Below are positions 43,096 through 52,955 of a stretch of DNA of 64,000 bases, piece after piece. The DNA is taken from the NCBI RefSeq assembly GCF_046244365.1, contig NZ_CP176395.1, positions 868,001 to 932,000 on the forward strand, written 5' to 3'. Every line of letters starts with the position of its first letter. Positions within the stretch are counted from its first letter, which is position 1. The notes under the pieces are model-generated. The model saw nothing but the letters and a program-made list of their open reading frames with translations. It was not told the origin of the DNA and did not search any database. Source of the DNA: Paenibacillus_V sp046244365. Lineage in GTDB: Bacteria > Bacillota > Bacilli > Paenibacillales > NBRC-103111. The position numbers and the translations under genes were made by a program.

Positions 43096-44109
43096 ATGAG
43101 CAAGAGCGAGCTGTTAATCGAGGAATGCCGGGGCGGGATCGTCGAGTGCGAATATTGGGGGCACGTTAGCGTGGTTTCGTATTCGGGAGAGGTGAAGTAT
43201 CAGACGGGTAACCCGCATCACATGACCTATTTGCGTTCGTCGGCAAAGCCGTTTCAAGCCATTCCTTCGTTCCGTCACAACACCGGGGAAACGTTCGGCT
43301 TTACCGGCAAAGAAATGGCGATCCAAACCGCTTCGCACCGGTGCGAGGCGTTTCATGTCGAAGTGCTGGAATCGATGCTCGGCAAAATCGGCGTAACGGA
43401 GGACGATCTCGTCTGCTGTCCGTCCTATCCGCTGAATGCGAAGGCGCGGGACGCGGTAGTTACGGAAGGACAAAAAGAGCGGCGTCTGTATCATAACTGC
43501 TCGGGTAAGCATCTCGGCATTTTGGCGTATTGCAAAAGCAAGGGCTACCCGCTGGAAGGCTATGCGGACCCGAATCATCCGGTACAAAAGGAAATTTTGG
43601 AGACGCTGGCCCTGCTGTCCGAGGTTCCGGCGGAGCAAATTCACATCGGTATCGACGGCTGCGGCTTCCCGGTTTTTGCGATTCCGCTGTCTAATCTCGC
43701 GAAGGCGTATTTGAAGCTGGCACGGCCGGAACTGATCGCGGACGAGCCGACGCGCAAAGCGGTCGAACAAATCACGCCGCTTATGAACGCTCATTTCGAA
43801 ATGGTTTCGGGCACGGACATGATTTGCTCGGCGCTGCTGATGGACGACAACATCGTCGCGAAGGGCGGTGCGAAAGGCGTTTACTGCGTAGGTCTGCGCA
43901 AGGAACGGATGGCATTCGCGCTTAAGGTAATGGACGGCTCCGAAGACAAATGGCCGATGATCGTCGCATCGGTTCTGGAGCAGCTCGGCTACGACCGCAA
44001 GGAAACGATCGAGCGTTTGTACAAGCTGTGTCCGAAGCAGTTTGCGAACGGAAGCGGAACGATCGTCGGCGAAAACCGCGCGGTGTTTCGCTTGCAAGAG
44101 AACGGTTAA
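43096..44109 (+). CDS. L-asparaginase, Rhizobium etli (class 3) type
   Basis: 337 residues of the Asparaginase II family (PF06089), unrelated to the E. coli enzymes. Family motifs: RSSAKPFQ (Ser-Ser-x-Lys catalytic set), SHRCE, NCSGKH, DGCG and GAKGVY. It hydrolyses asparagine to aspartate and ammonia, acting in nitrogen use. No signal peptide, so cytoplasmic. GGGAGGAT lies upstream. An intrinsic terminator follows. Confidence 0.92.
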   Translation: MSKSELLIEECRGGIVECEYWGHVSVVSYSGEVKYQTGNPHHMTYLRSSAKPFQAIPSFRHNTGETFGFTGKEMAIQTASHRCEAFHVEVLESMLGKIGVTEDDLVCCPSYPLNAKARDAVVTEGQKERRLYHNCSGKHLGILAYCKSKGYPLEGYADPNHPVQKEILETLALLSEVPAEQIHIGIDGCGFPVFAIPLSNLAKAYLKLARPELIADEPTRKAVEQITPLMNAHFEMVSGTDMICSALLMDDNIVAKGGAKGVYCVGLRKERMAFALKVMDGSEDKWPMIVASVLEQLGYDRKETIERLYKLCPKQFANGSGTIVGENRAVFRLQENG

Positions 44110-44140
44110 CGCCGTTCTTGTAAACAGGTTTCAAATATGC

Positions 44141-44177
44141 ATCCCTACCCATGGCATAATGGATAGGGATTTTTTTA
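44141..44177 (+). terminator. Terminator of the cutC-asparaginase pair
   Basis: ATCCCTA-c-CCAT, loop, ATGG-a-TAGGGAT, then seven T. Confidence 0.88.
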
Positions 44178-44237
44178 TACGATCGGGACCGGATAACCGT
44201 CCAAGATAATCCGCTGCGAAAAGCAAATCGAACCCGG

Positions 44238-46010
44238 TTACTCCTTCCTCCTCGCTTTGGGCAGCCGGTAAACGACGTTCGTGCCTCTGCCGTGAATGCT
44301 GTCCAGCGTGATGCCGTACTCGCTGCCGTAATGCAGCTGCAGGCGTTCCAGCACGTTGGCGAGGCCGAGATGATCGGCATAATCGATCGGTTCCCGCATA
44401 CTTGTGCGGATGCGGGCCAGCTCCTCCTCCGGCATGCCGCCGCCGTTGTCGAACACCTCCATGACGACGCCGTCCGCCGTTTCGTAGGCGGTGATCGCGA
44501 CGATCCCTTCGTCGGGAATCATTTCGAGGCCGTGGTAAACGGCATTTTCGACGATCGGCTGCAGCGTCAGTTTCGGTATTCTGTAATCTAGCAGCCTATC
44601 CGGAATCGACAGGAATAGGCTGAATTTGTGGTCGTAGCGGATTTGCTGAATTTCGACGTAACGCTTCACCTGATTCAGCTCCTCGCGCAGCGGGACAACC
44701 TGCTCGCCCTGCGAAATGCTGTAGCGGAACATATCCGCCAGCATTTTGGACATCCGCGACAGCAGAGGCACGTTCTCGAGCATGGCGATGGCGTTCATCG
44801 AGTCTAGCGTATTGTACAAAAAGTGCGGATTGATTTGCGAATGCAGCGCTTTAAGCTGCGCTTCCTTGCGAATAATCTCGGATTTGTAAACGTCGTTAAC
44901 GAGCGTTTCCACCCGGTCGGTCATCTGATTGAAGCTCTGCGTCAGCTGGCCGACCTCATCAGATCGGGTAACGTCCAAGCGGATATCGAAGCGGCCTTCT
45001 TGCACCTGTTTCATGTTTTTTTGCAGAGTGCGAAGCGGCCTTGTGATGCGTCCGGCGATATACGTCGAGATGAGCAGCGCGAGGAGCATCCCGATCAGGC
45101 CGACGCCGACCGTTACGTTGCGGAAGGCGACGGAATAGGCGGACAGCGAGCTGAGCGGGTCGAGACTGACGAAGCGCCAGCCCGTTGCCGGGAGCTCCGC
45201 CGTGTTGACGAACATCCGCTCTCCGTCCAGATCGATCCAGCCTGGTTTGCCGCTTAGGAGGTTCGCGCCGTGAGGCCAGATTTGGCCGATTTCTTCCTTG
45301 CGGTCCGTGTATACGACCGAGTTGTCCGCATTCAGAAGCGTCATATTGCGCAAATTCAAGCTGGTCATAAGCCTGGCTATGTCCATGACATTGATGTCGA
45401 CGACAATGCCCCCGAGATCGGCGCTGCCGAGCGTGTTGTTGATTTTGCGGACAAGCGAGAACGTATGGGGCGACGAAACGGTTTGCGCATTCGCAAAAGG
45501 CCGGATGAACGGGCCGGCGATGACGACTTCACCCTGTCGCGCTACGGCGTTTTTGTACCAGGCTTGCGTGATGACGGTCAGATCGGAGCGGTAAATCGAC
45601 TCCTTCGAAATTTCCGTCCCGTTCGGAAGCACGATCATGACGTTCTGGATCGCCGCCTTGATGTTCATGTAGCCGTACCATTCCTCGAACTGCTGGAAAA
45701 GCGCGCTTCTCCAGCGGGTCAACGCAATCGGATCGGAGGGAGGGCCTGCATTCAGCAGCTGCTGCACCTCGCCCGTATAGATAACCCTTGAATAAAGCTC
45801 CAGCTGATCGGTGTATGCTTGCAGCTGCTGCGACACGAGCTTCATTTCGAGCGCCCGGTTGTCGAGCGTTTGCCGCTCCGTAATGGCAAGCATCGAGACG
45901 AACAGGATACTGCCGATCAGCAGCAGCGGGAGCAGGATGACGACGAAATAGGAGAGCAGCAGCTTCTTGTGTATGCTGCGGCTGACGCTGCGGACGATTT
46001 TGCCGATCAC
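44238..46010 (-). CDS. Membrane sensor histidine kinase, YesM type
   Basis: 590 residues: membrane segment at about 17-42, external Cache-like sensor (about 45-285), second membrane segment, HAMP, then His_kinase domain with LKALHSQINPHFLYNTLDS (phospho-His in NPHF) and ATPase (DNGGGMPEEE, LANVLERLQLHYG). It overlaps the AraC-type regulator by 4 bp. The pair diverges from the ABC importer/sulfatase operon and most likely senses the polysaccharide fragment that the operon uses. Confidence 0.92.
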   Translation of the reverse strand: MIGKIVRSVSRSIHKKLLLSYFVVILLPLLLIGSILFVSMLAITERQTLDNRALEMKLVSQQLQAYTDQLELYSRVIYTGEVQQLLNAGPPSDPIALTRWRSALFQQFEEWYGYMNIKAAIQNVMIVLPNGTEISKESIYRSDLTVITQAWYKNAVARQGEVVIAGPFIRPFANAQTVSSPHTFSLVRKINNTLGSADLGGIVVDINVMDIARLMTSLNLRNMTLLNADNSVVYTDRKEEIGQIWPHGANLLSGKPGWIDLDGERMFVNTAELPATGWRFVSLDPLSSLSAYSVAFRNVTVGVGLIGMLLALLISTYIAGRITRPLRTLQKNMKQVQEGRFDIRLDVTRSDEVGQLTQSFNQMTDRVETLVNDVYKSEIIRKEAQLKALHSQINPHFLYNTLDSMNAIAMLENVPLLSRMSKMLADMFRYSISQGEQVVPLREELNQVKRYVEIQQIRYDHKFSLFLSIPDRLLDYRIPKLTLQPIVENAVYHGLEMIPDEGIVAITAYETADGVVMEVFDNGGGMPEEELARIRTSMREPIDYADHLGLANVLERLQLHYGSEYGITLDSIHGRGTNVVYRLPKARRKE

Positions 46011-47614
46011 CGGGCGGCATCCTCCTTAAAGCTGAGCGGCGTGATGCCGGTATGGCGCTTGAAAAGCTTGCGGAAATATTTCAAATCCTGATAGCCGCAC
46101 AGCAGCGCGACGTCCCCGATTTTGCGTTCCGGGTTCGCGGCCAACAGCCCCTTGGCATGTTCGATGCGCAGGTGCGTGACGTATTCGAGAAAGTTGCTGC
46201 CCGTATGCTGGCGAAACAGCGAGCTGAAATAGCCGGGGCTCATGTAGCTGCTTTGGGCGAGCTCCGATAAATTGATCGTCTCGCAAAAGTGAGCGTCGAT
46301 ATAAGCCTTGGCCTTCTCCACCGCCTGGCGGGTTTCCAGCGCTTGTTCTTCCTCGGGGGCTTTCAGCCGGCTGCGGAAAAAATCCGCCACCGTCCGCTGC
46401 TTCTCCTCCAGCGAAACGACGGATGGCAGCGAGCGCGCGATGCGGCAGGCTTCGAGGAAATCCGGCTCGCGGATGAGGCCGGACTCGTACAGCTCGCGTG
46501 CGCCGCGCAGCAGCACGTAATGAAACGAGCTGTCGGCGATGTCCGGATGAGCCGACGTGCCGTCGCGCAGCAGCTCGGCGAGCTTGCTTAGCGCCGCGTC
46601 GCGGTTGCCTTGGCGCAGATGGAATGCCCACTCCTGCTCCCAAGCCGCGCTGAGCGGAACGAGGTCCGCCGCCTCCGCTTCCAGCCGCTCGTAGGTGGCC
46701 GGAACCTCTTCGGCGCTTGCAGGCCGGCTTGTCAGGATCGTGTAAGCGTCGAACGCTTTGCCGACCGACTCGCGAACGTTCGCTACGCCGAAGACCGCCG
46801 TGCCGACGCCGATCCGCCGCAGCGCCTGAGCTTGGGGTGCCGGGGGCTCTGCGCCGTCACCGTTCGCGGACGCCATCGCTTGCCCACCATCCGCGTCTCT
46901 GGTCTCCACACTTGCCGCCGCCGCGGCTTGCCGCCAAAGCGCTTCGGCGACCTCGTCCGCCGTCAGCGACGAACCCGCGGCCAGCAGCACATAAACGCCG
47001 CGCGTGCGAAGGACGCAGACGGCCATCCGCTGCTCCAGCGGCCGGAGCGCTTCGTAGACGGCCTGCTTGTCCAGCGCGCTTTCGAACACGGCGGATACGA
47101 AACTGTCGTCCGCACCCGCGAAGCGGATTTCGGCGAACGCCTCCAGGAGCTGCGCCTCATCCTGCTCGTAAACGCCTTCAATCAAAAAATGAAAAAACTG
47201 CTCGCGCCATTTGCGTAAATCCGCTTTCGCCTGCCTGTTTTGCTCGGCCATCCTCCCCACCAGCTTCTCGAGCAGCGCATTCAGCTCCTGCGAATCGACC
47301 GGCTTCAGCAAATAATCGGCTACGGTCAGCTGAATCGATTTGCGGACATATTGATAATCGTCGTAGCCGCTGATGACGACATACGAGAGGCCGGGATATT
47401 GCTCCTTCGCCTTCTCGATCAGCTCGAGTCCGCTCATGACCGGCATGCGTACATCGGTAATGACGATGTCGGCCTCCACGTCTCCGATCCGCTCAAGCGC
47501 CTCGCGACCGTTGGCGCATTCCCCGGCCAGCGTCAAGCCGAGCCGCTCCCATTCGATCATTTTGACGATGCCGGCCCGCGAAAGCCGCTGGTCGTCCACG
47601 ATCAGTACGTTCAT
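46007..47614 (-). CDS. Response regulator with AraC-type DNA-binding domain, YesN type
   Basis: 535 residues. Receiver domain (ADIVITDVRMPVMSGLEL, acceptor Asp in TDVRMP; lysine in LLKPV), an Ala-rich central region, and a C-terminal pair of helix-turn-helices (INLSELAQSSYMSPGYFSSLFRQHTGSNFLEYV and IGDVALLCGYQDLKYFRKLFKRHTG). Translated just before its kinase, overlap 4 bp. The likely targets are the divergent ABC/sulfatase genes. Confidence 0.93.
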   Translation of the reverse strand: MNVLIVDDQRLSRAGIVKMIEWERLGLTLAGECANGREALERIGDVEADIVITDVRMPVMSGLELIEKAKEQYPGLSYVVISGYDDYQYVRKSIQLTVADYLLKPVDSQELNALLEKLVGRMAEQNRQAKADLRKWREQFFHFLIEGVYEQDEAQLLEAFAEIRFAGADDSFVSAVFESALDKQAVYEALRPLEQRMAVCVLRTRGVYVLLAAGSSLTADEVAEALWRQAAAAASVETRDADGGQAMASANGDGAEPPAPQAQALRRIGVGTAVFGVANVRESVGKAFDAYTILTSRPASAEEVPATYERLEAEAADLVPLSAAWEQEWAFHLRQGNRDAALSKLAELLRDGTSAHPDIADSSFHYVLLRGARELYESGLIREPDFLEACRIARSLPSVVSLEEKQRTVADFFRSRLKAPEEEQALETRQAVEKAKAYIDAHFCETINLSELAQSSYMSPGYFSSLFRQHTGSNFLEYVTHLRIEHAKGLLAANPERKIGDVALLCGYQDLKYFRKLFKRHTGITPLSFKEDAAR

Positions 47615-47805
47615 GTCCGTTCTCCCTCCCGATCAAAGTTTGAAATTGTCTCTTAGTATAGCATACGTCCGCCGTCCGCAACCTATAGAGAGTTTCTTCC
47701 TCGACCGAAAGGATGATTTTCGCACAAGATTATCGCAAAGATAGGGCAGCCCGGCGAGTGCGCAAAAAAATGTACCCCCTCAGCTTCAAAGAATGTCACC
47801 TCGTC

Positions 47806-47821
47806 ATGTAAAACGTTTTCA
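47806..47821 (+). promoter_or_regulatory. AAAACGTTTT palindrome upstream of the importer
   Basis: TGTAAAACGTTTTCA resembles a cre/LacI-family site, centred about 70 bp before the first permease start, in the divergent region between the YesN-type regulator and the ABC operon. Catabolite control is plausible; motif match only. Confidence 0.4.
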
Positions 47822-47886
47822 CGTACAGTTAGAGCTATCAACAAGTACGTTATCGAAACGAAAACCGATAGACGGGGGGGCAAGCC

Positions 47887-48786
47887 ATGGCTGCGGCCGC
47901 ATCACGAATTTTGCGCAAACATTGGAAGGGCTATGCTTTTCTGCTCCCGGTGTTTGCCATCCTAGCGACATTCAAATACGTTCCCTTTTTCCAAGCGCTG
48001 ATCATGTCCTTCTACGACTGGAACGGCGCCAACGTCAAAACGTTCGTCGGGCTCGACAATTTCGTCGCCCTGTTCAAGGACAAGACGTTCTACGCATCGC
48101 TCAAAAACATCTTGATCTTTACCGGCTCCGGGGTGCTCATTCAATTGACCGTTCCGCTGCTAGCGGCGGTGCTCGTGTTTCACGTCAAGGGCAAACGGCT
48201 TCAGAACGTGTTCAAGCTTTGGTTCGTCATTCCGCTCGTCATTCCGAGCATCGTCATCTACTTGACGTGGCAGTGGATTTTCGCGGGAGACTACGGGGTG
48301 TTGAACGAACTGCTTGAGCGGATCGGACTCGAATCGTGGACGCATGCCTGGCTCGGCGAAAGCAAAACGGCGATCTGGTCGGTCATTTTCGTCAATTTCC
48401 CTTGGATCGGCGGCATTACGTTCCTGATTTATTTGGCGGGGCTGATGGGCATTTCGAGCGAGCTGTTCGAGGTGGCCAAGCTGGACGGCATGACCGTTTG
48501 GCAGCGGTTCATCCATTTGGAGCTGCCGCTCGTGCGCAGTCAAATGAAGCTCGTCATGGTGCTGACGATCATCCAGCAAATCCAGAGCTTCGAGAATATT
48601 CTCGTGCTGACGAACGGCGGTCCCGGACAATCGACGATGACCCCGGCGCTCTACTTGTACCTGCAAGGCTTCTCGTATAGTAAAATGGGGTACGCTTCGG
48701 CCATCGGCTTGGTTCTATTCCTGTTCCTCCTGCTGCTCACTTGGGCGAACAACCGGTTCGTCAAAAATACCGAAACGATCGACTAG
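47887..48786 (+). CDS. Sugar ABC transporter permease, MalF type
   Basis: 299 residues, six membrane segments, EAA loop ELFEVAKLDGMTVWQRFIHLELPLV. First gene of an operon: two permeases, a binding lipoprotein, a sulfatase and a putative glycosidase. No ATPase gene is present, as with the other importer here. The start sits shortly after a G-rich stretch (GGGGGGG). Confidence 0.93.
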   Translation: MAAAASRILRKHWKGYAFLLPVFAILATFKYVPFFQALIMSFYDWNGANVKTFVGLDNFVALFKDKTFYASLKNILIFTGSGVLIQLTVPLLAAVLVFHVKGKRLQNVFKLWFVIPLVIPSIVIYLTWQWIFAGDYGVLNELLERIGLESWTHAWLGESKTAIWSVIFVNFPWIGGITFLIYLAGLMGISSELFEVAKLDGMTVWQRFIHLELPLVRSQMKLVMVLTIIQQIQSFENILVLTNGGPGQSTMTPALYLYLQGFSYSKMGYASAIGLVLFLFLLLLTWANNRFVKNTETID

Positions 48787-48805
48787 AAAGGAGGGACTCG
48801 CTCCC

Positions 48806-49624
48806 ATGCGCAAAAAACTGGCTGCCGTACCGCATTACGCGGTGCTGGCCATTCTGCTCGGACTGACGCTGTTCCCTTTCTATATGCTGATCGTCAGTTC
48901 TCTCAAATATACGGAGCAAATGATTTTGGATTTCTGGGGCATCGGCTTTCCGCTTCACTTCGACAACTATACGTCGGCTTTCAAACAGATCGGGCCTTAT
49001 ATTTTAAACACGATTTTTATTTCGAGCTGTATCGTGGCCGGCGTTCTTTTCATCTCCTCGCTGGCGGGCTACTCGTTCATGCGGTTTTCGTATCCGGGCA
49101 AAAACGTGCTGTTCATGCTCATCCTGTCGCTGATGATGGTGCCGGGGTTCCTCATCCTCATCCCGCAGTTTCTGCTCGTGCAGAAGCTGGGCATGCTGAA
49201 TACGTACCAGGGCCAAATTTTCCCGCCGATGGCGTTCGGCGCCTCGATGGCGACGTTCCTTATGCGGACGTTTTTCGAAGGGCTGCCGCGCAGCCTGATG
49301 GAAGCGGCCGAGACGGAAGGGGCGGGGGAGCTGCAAATCTTTTGGCGCATCGTGCTGCCGCTGTCGATGCCGGTCATCGCGACCGTCGCGATCATCAATT
49401 TCCTGTCCGGCTGGAACAACTACATCTGGCCGCTCGTTTCAACGACGGGCGACAGCGTAAAGCCGGTCATTCTCGCGCTCAGCACCGTAACCGGCAACAT
49501 GGATCAAGGCGTCAGCGTGAAGCTGGCGGGCTACATCATTTCTTCCATTCCGCTTTTGGCTTTGTTTATGGTCGCTACCAAGCCTTTCATCTCCGGCATT
49601 ACGTCGGGTGCGGTGAAAGGGTAG
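48806..49624 (+). CDS. Sugar ABC transporter permease, MalG type
   Basis: 272 residues, six membrane segments, EAA loop SLMEAAETEGAGELQIFWRIVLPLSMPV. AAAGGAGG lies upstream of the start, 19 bp after the partner gene. Ends GITSGAVKG, the usual C-terminus of this subgroup. Confidence 0.93.
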   Translation: MRKKLAAVPHYAVLAILLGLTLFPFYMLIVSSLKYTEQMILDFWGIGFPLHFDNYTSAFKQIGPYILNTIFISSCIVAGVLFISSLAGYSFMRFSYPGKNVLFMLILSLMMVPGFLILIPQFLLVQKLGMLNTYQGQIFPPMAFGASMATFLMRTFFEGLPRSLMEAAETEGAGELQIFWRIVLPLSMPVIATVAIINFLSGWNNYIWPLVSTTGDSVKPVILALSTVTGNMDQGVSVKLAGYIISSIPLLALFMVATKPFISGITSGAVKG

Positions 49625-49673
49625 GATAGATGCTTGCCTTGTTTTATCCATCATACCAGAGGGGTGTTCACGT

Positions 49674-51137
49674 ATGTTCAACGAGAAAAAAGGGCTCGTC
49701 TCCAAAGGCCTGACGCTGACGATGGCGCTGTCCGTCGTGCTCGCGGCTTGCGGCACGTCGAAACCGGAGGCTAACAAAACGGATAACGGCGCTGCGGGAA
49801 GCGGGGACAAGACGGTCAACCTGACTTTTGCCGTAGAGACGCCGAAGCAGGAAGAAATCAAAGCCGTATGGCAGGAAATCGTCGACGGCTACGCCAAGAA
49901 AAAACCGAATGTCAAAATCAAGCTCGACTACGCGCCGAACGACGGCGACGCGTTCCGCACGTGGCTGACCACCGGTCTGATCGGCGGCACCGCTCCGGAA
50001 ATCGTTCCGAGCCGTTATACGTGGACGCATGAAGACTTGAACAAGGATCTGCTCGTTGACCTGACGCCGGAATATGACAAGCCGAACCCGTACACGGACA
50101 ATAAAGTGTGGAAAGACACGTTCACGCCGACGATTCTTAACGAGATGAAGAATCCGATATCCGGCAAGCTGTCGGGGGTCGCGCTCCAAACGCTGGCGAT
50201 CCGCGTGTTCTACAACCAGGATCTGTTCAAGAAAAACAACCTGCAAATTCCAAAAACGTGGACCGAATTCATCGACGTCCAGAAAAAGCTGAAAGCTGCG
50301 GGCGTGACGCCTTTTGCCTTCGCCAACTCGAAGCCGGGCGACAACCACTTGCTGTGGGTCGTCAATCTGATGACGAACCAGCTGTCCGCGGAGAAAGTGA
50401 AATCGTTCGATTGGAACGCAAACCGTCAGCTGGAGCTGAACGAAATCGCGGGAGCGGTCGATCAAGGCGCCATCAACCTGGAATCGGCGGACTGGAACGC
50501 GATGATGCCGATCATCAAGGACTGGTCGCAATACTGGGCCAAAGGCTACAACGGCATGAACGGCGACACTGCCAAAGAAATGTTCATCCGCGGCGACGTA
50601 GCGATGGTCATGGCGGGTAACTTCGAGCTGAAGACGATCCAAGACTCGAAGGCGCGTAAATTCGAATACGGCACGTTTGCGCTGCCATACTTGACGAAGA
50701 ACGAAAATCCGAACGCAGCCGAGAAGTTCTATGAGCTGGGCGGCTATCCGGATATGGTTTATACGATTCCGAAGAAGGTAACCGGCGACAAGCTGGAAGC
50801 GTCCGTAGACTTCCTAAAATATTTGTCTTCGCCGGAAGTTGCAACGATCATGGGCAACAAAATGTACACCGCGACAACGCTCGTCAATGTTAACCTGCCG
50901 GATCACCTGAAAGGGTTCCAGTTCGTAGGTGACCGGATTTTGGTCAACTTCTATGCCGCGCATATCAGCAAAAAGCTGAATGAAGATCTGGTGCGTATCG
51001 GTCAGCTGTATCTCGAAAATTCGGTCACGATCGACAAATTCACGACCGAAATGCAAAATACGCTGAAGAAGGACATGGCGGATGTCATGAAGGCCAACAA
51101 CTGGAGCAAGGACAACCAGTACGGAACGAAAAAATAA
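49674..51137 (+). CDS. ABC transporter substrate-binding lipoprotein
   Basis: 487 residues, family 1 sugar-binding protein. Signal peptide with lipobox LAAC (lipidated Cys at about 25) and a Gly/Asn/Lys-rich tether; then the two-lobed binding fold. It binds the sugar for the two permeases. Given the sulfatase and glycosidase downstream, an oligosaccharide, perhaps sulfated, is the likely ligand. Confidence 0.93.
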   Translation: MFNEKKGLVSKGLTLTMALSVVLAACGTSKPEANKTDNGAAGSGDKTVNLTFAVETPKQEEIKAVWQEIVDGYAKKKPNVKIKLDYAPNDGDAFRTWLTTGLIGGTAPEIVPSRYTWTHEDLNKDLLVDLTPEYDKPNPYTDNKVWKDTFTPTILNEMKNPISGKLSGVALQTLAIRVFYNQDLFKKNNLQIPKTWTEFIDVQKKLKAAGVTPFAFANSKPGDNHLLWVVNLMTNQLSAEKVKSFDWNANRQLELNEIAGAVDQGAINLESADWNAMMPIIKDWSQYWAKGYNGMNGDTAKEMFIRGDVAMVMAGNFELKTIQDSKARKFEYGTFALPYLTKNENPNAAEKFYELGGYPDMVYTIPKKVTGDKLEASVDFLKYLSSPEVATIMGNKMYTATTLVNVNLPDHLKGFQFVGDRILVNFYAAHISKKLNEDLVRIGQLYLENSVTIDKFTTEMQNTLKKDMADVMKANNWSKDNQYGTKK

Positions 51138-51333
51138 GACGTTCGTTTGATTGCCATACTGTACCCTGCGCTGCGGTGCGCAGGTGTATGAGGCCGTAGA
51201 ACGAAAGCGGAATCGATTGAGAGTGTAGAAGAGGGTAGAACGAAAGCATAAACGATTGGGTTCGATCGCCGGCATAGCGCCGGCCGCTACGCGCGCAGGG
51301 GACTGTGAGCGTCGTGCCGATCCGGCCTCGACG

Positions 51334-51371
51334 CCCCCTGTCCGCCGCCGCTTGCGGCAGCGGACAGGGGG
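51334..51371 (+). promoter_or_regulatory. Very strong intra-operon hairpin before the sulfatase
   Basis: CCCCCTGTCCGC and GCGGACAGGGGG are exact 12-bp complements with a further GCCGC/GCGGC stem inside. There is no T tract. It probably protects the upstream permease/binding-protein mRNA or reduces read-through into the sulfatase. The preceding stretch (51138-51300) holds only a short duplicated TAGAACGAAAGC. Confidence 0.55.
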
Positions 51372-51440
51372 TATCGTTTGAAGCGGGCTTTATGAAATTG
51401 CGAATGGAAAATGAATCCACCGATCGGAGGGGAACGACGG

Positions 51441-52952
51441 ATGAACACCATCGTTATCGTTTGCGACACGCTGCGTGTCGATCATTGCGGGCCTTATCAC
51501 CAAGGGCGTCCGCTCAACCAAGTGATGAGCGCGGAACAGCCGGACTGGATCGTGCCGACGCCGAACATGGACCGGCTCGCCCAGCGGGGAACGGTGTTCG
51601 ACCGCGCCTGGGCCGGGTCGACGCCCTGCATGCCTGCCCGGCGGGATATTTATACCGGGCGGTACGAGTTCCTGGAACGCGGCTGGGGGCCGCTTGAGGA
51701 GGGAGACCTCGACCTGCCGCGGCAGGTGTCGGGTCCGCCGAATCAGTCGCTGACCTGGCAGCTGCGGCAAGGGTATCCGGTCAGTTATATGGTGACGGAT
51801 CATTTTCACCTGTGGGAGCAGGGAGCCGGCAATTACCATATGGGCTACACGGGCTTCGAATTCGTGCGCGGCCATGAAGCCGATGCGTGGCGGACGGATC
51901 CGGTCGAATTTCCTTGTCCCGACCCGGTCGACCATAAAGTGGAGCGGCATCACCGGAACGTCCATTTGACGCGGAAGACGGAAGAAGATTATTTCTGCGC
52001 GCAGGTGTTTACGCAGGCTGCCGATTGGCTCGAAGCGAACAATGCGCATCGGGATTTCTACCTGCATATCGATTGCTTCGATCCGCACGAGCCGTGGGAT
52101 CCGCCGGAGGAGTTCCTGAAAATGTTCGATCCGCGAGGCTACGACGTAGATAGCTGGACATCGATGGTCCCTTATGACAAATGGGACAACCACTATACAT
52201 CCGAGCAACTGCGTCATGTGCAGGCAAGGTATGCCGCCATGGTCGCGTTAACCGACAAATGGCTCGGCAAGCTGCTAGACAAGGTAGACGAGCTCGGTCT
52301 GTGGGACGAAACGATGATCGTCTTCACATCGGATCACGGCACGTACAACGGGGACCACGGCCGCATCGGCAAGCTGCAGACGCATCAGCACGACGCGTGC
52401 GGACATATTCCGTTCATCGTCGCGCATCCGCAGTATGGCAAGGGCGAACGGCGCAGCCAGCTCGTGCAGCTCGTCGACATTTACCCGACGGTGCTTAGTG
52501 CCGTGGGCCGTCCGTGTCCGCCGGACCGGCACGGCGTCGACCTGCTGCCGGTGCTGCAAGACGCAGGGGCGGTAACGCGCAGCCATGCGATTCTCGGGAT
52601 GTTCGGCCGCAGCGTAACGCTCACGGACGGGGATTGGATTTTGCACCAATCGCCGGTGCCGGACAATAAGCCGTTATACTGGTACGGCTACAGCCTCGCC
52701 AAGTTTATCCCGTACGATCTTGGACCGTACGAGAACGGGCGGCGGGCGGTCGATTGCCCGTCCTGGCCGACGCCGACCTGGCTGAGCGACAAACGGTCGG
52801 ACCCGAACGAGCACGTCAACCTGGCCGAGGAGCGGCCCGATAAACTCGTGGACATGCAGCGCGCGCTCGTCAGCAAGCTGCTTGAGCTGGACGCACCGGA
52901 GGAGCAGCTCGAACGGCTCGGCTTGAAACAGCGGGCTCGCGTCGAAAAGTAA
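51441..52952 (+). CDS. Sulfatase (formylglycine-dependent)
   Basis: 503 residues of the alkaline-phosphatase/sulfatase superfamily. Metal-binding CDTLRVDH at the N-terminus, and C63-M-P-A-R in STPCMPARRDIYTGRYE, the CxPxR site where Cys is oxidised to formylglycine (Ala replaces the usual Ser). HDACGHIP and TSDHGTYNGDHG complete the site. No signal peptide, so it should act in the cytoplasm on an imported sulfated sugar. GGAGGGGA before the ATG at 51441 sets the start. The maturation enzyme is not encoded in the window. Confidence 0.92.
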   Translation: MNTIVIVCDTLRVDHCGPYHQGRPLNQVMSAEQPDWIVPTPNMDRLAQRGTVFDRAWAGSTPCMPARRDIYTGRYEFLERGWGPLEEGDLDLPRQVSGPPNQSLTWQLRQGYPVSYMVTDHFHLWEQGAGNYHMGYTGFEFVRGHEADAWRTDPVEFPCPDPVDHKVERHHRNVHLTRKTEEDYFCAQVFTQAADWLEANNAHRDFYLHIDCFDPHEPWDPPEEFLKMFDPRGYDVDSWTSMVPYDKWDNHYTSEQLRHVQARYAAMVALTDKWLGKLLDKVDELGLWDETMIVFTSDHGTYNGDHGRIGKLQTHQHDACGHIPFIVAHPQYGKGERRSQLVQLVDIYPTVLSAVGRPCPPDRHGVDLLPVLQDAGAVTRSHAILGMFGRSVTLTDGDWILHQSPVPDNKPLYWYGYSLAKFIPYDLGPYENGRRAVDCPSWPTPTWLSDKRSDPNEHVNLAEERPDKLVDMQRALVSKLLELDAPEEQLERLGLKQRARVEK

Positions 52953-52955
52953 GCT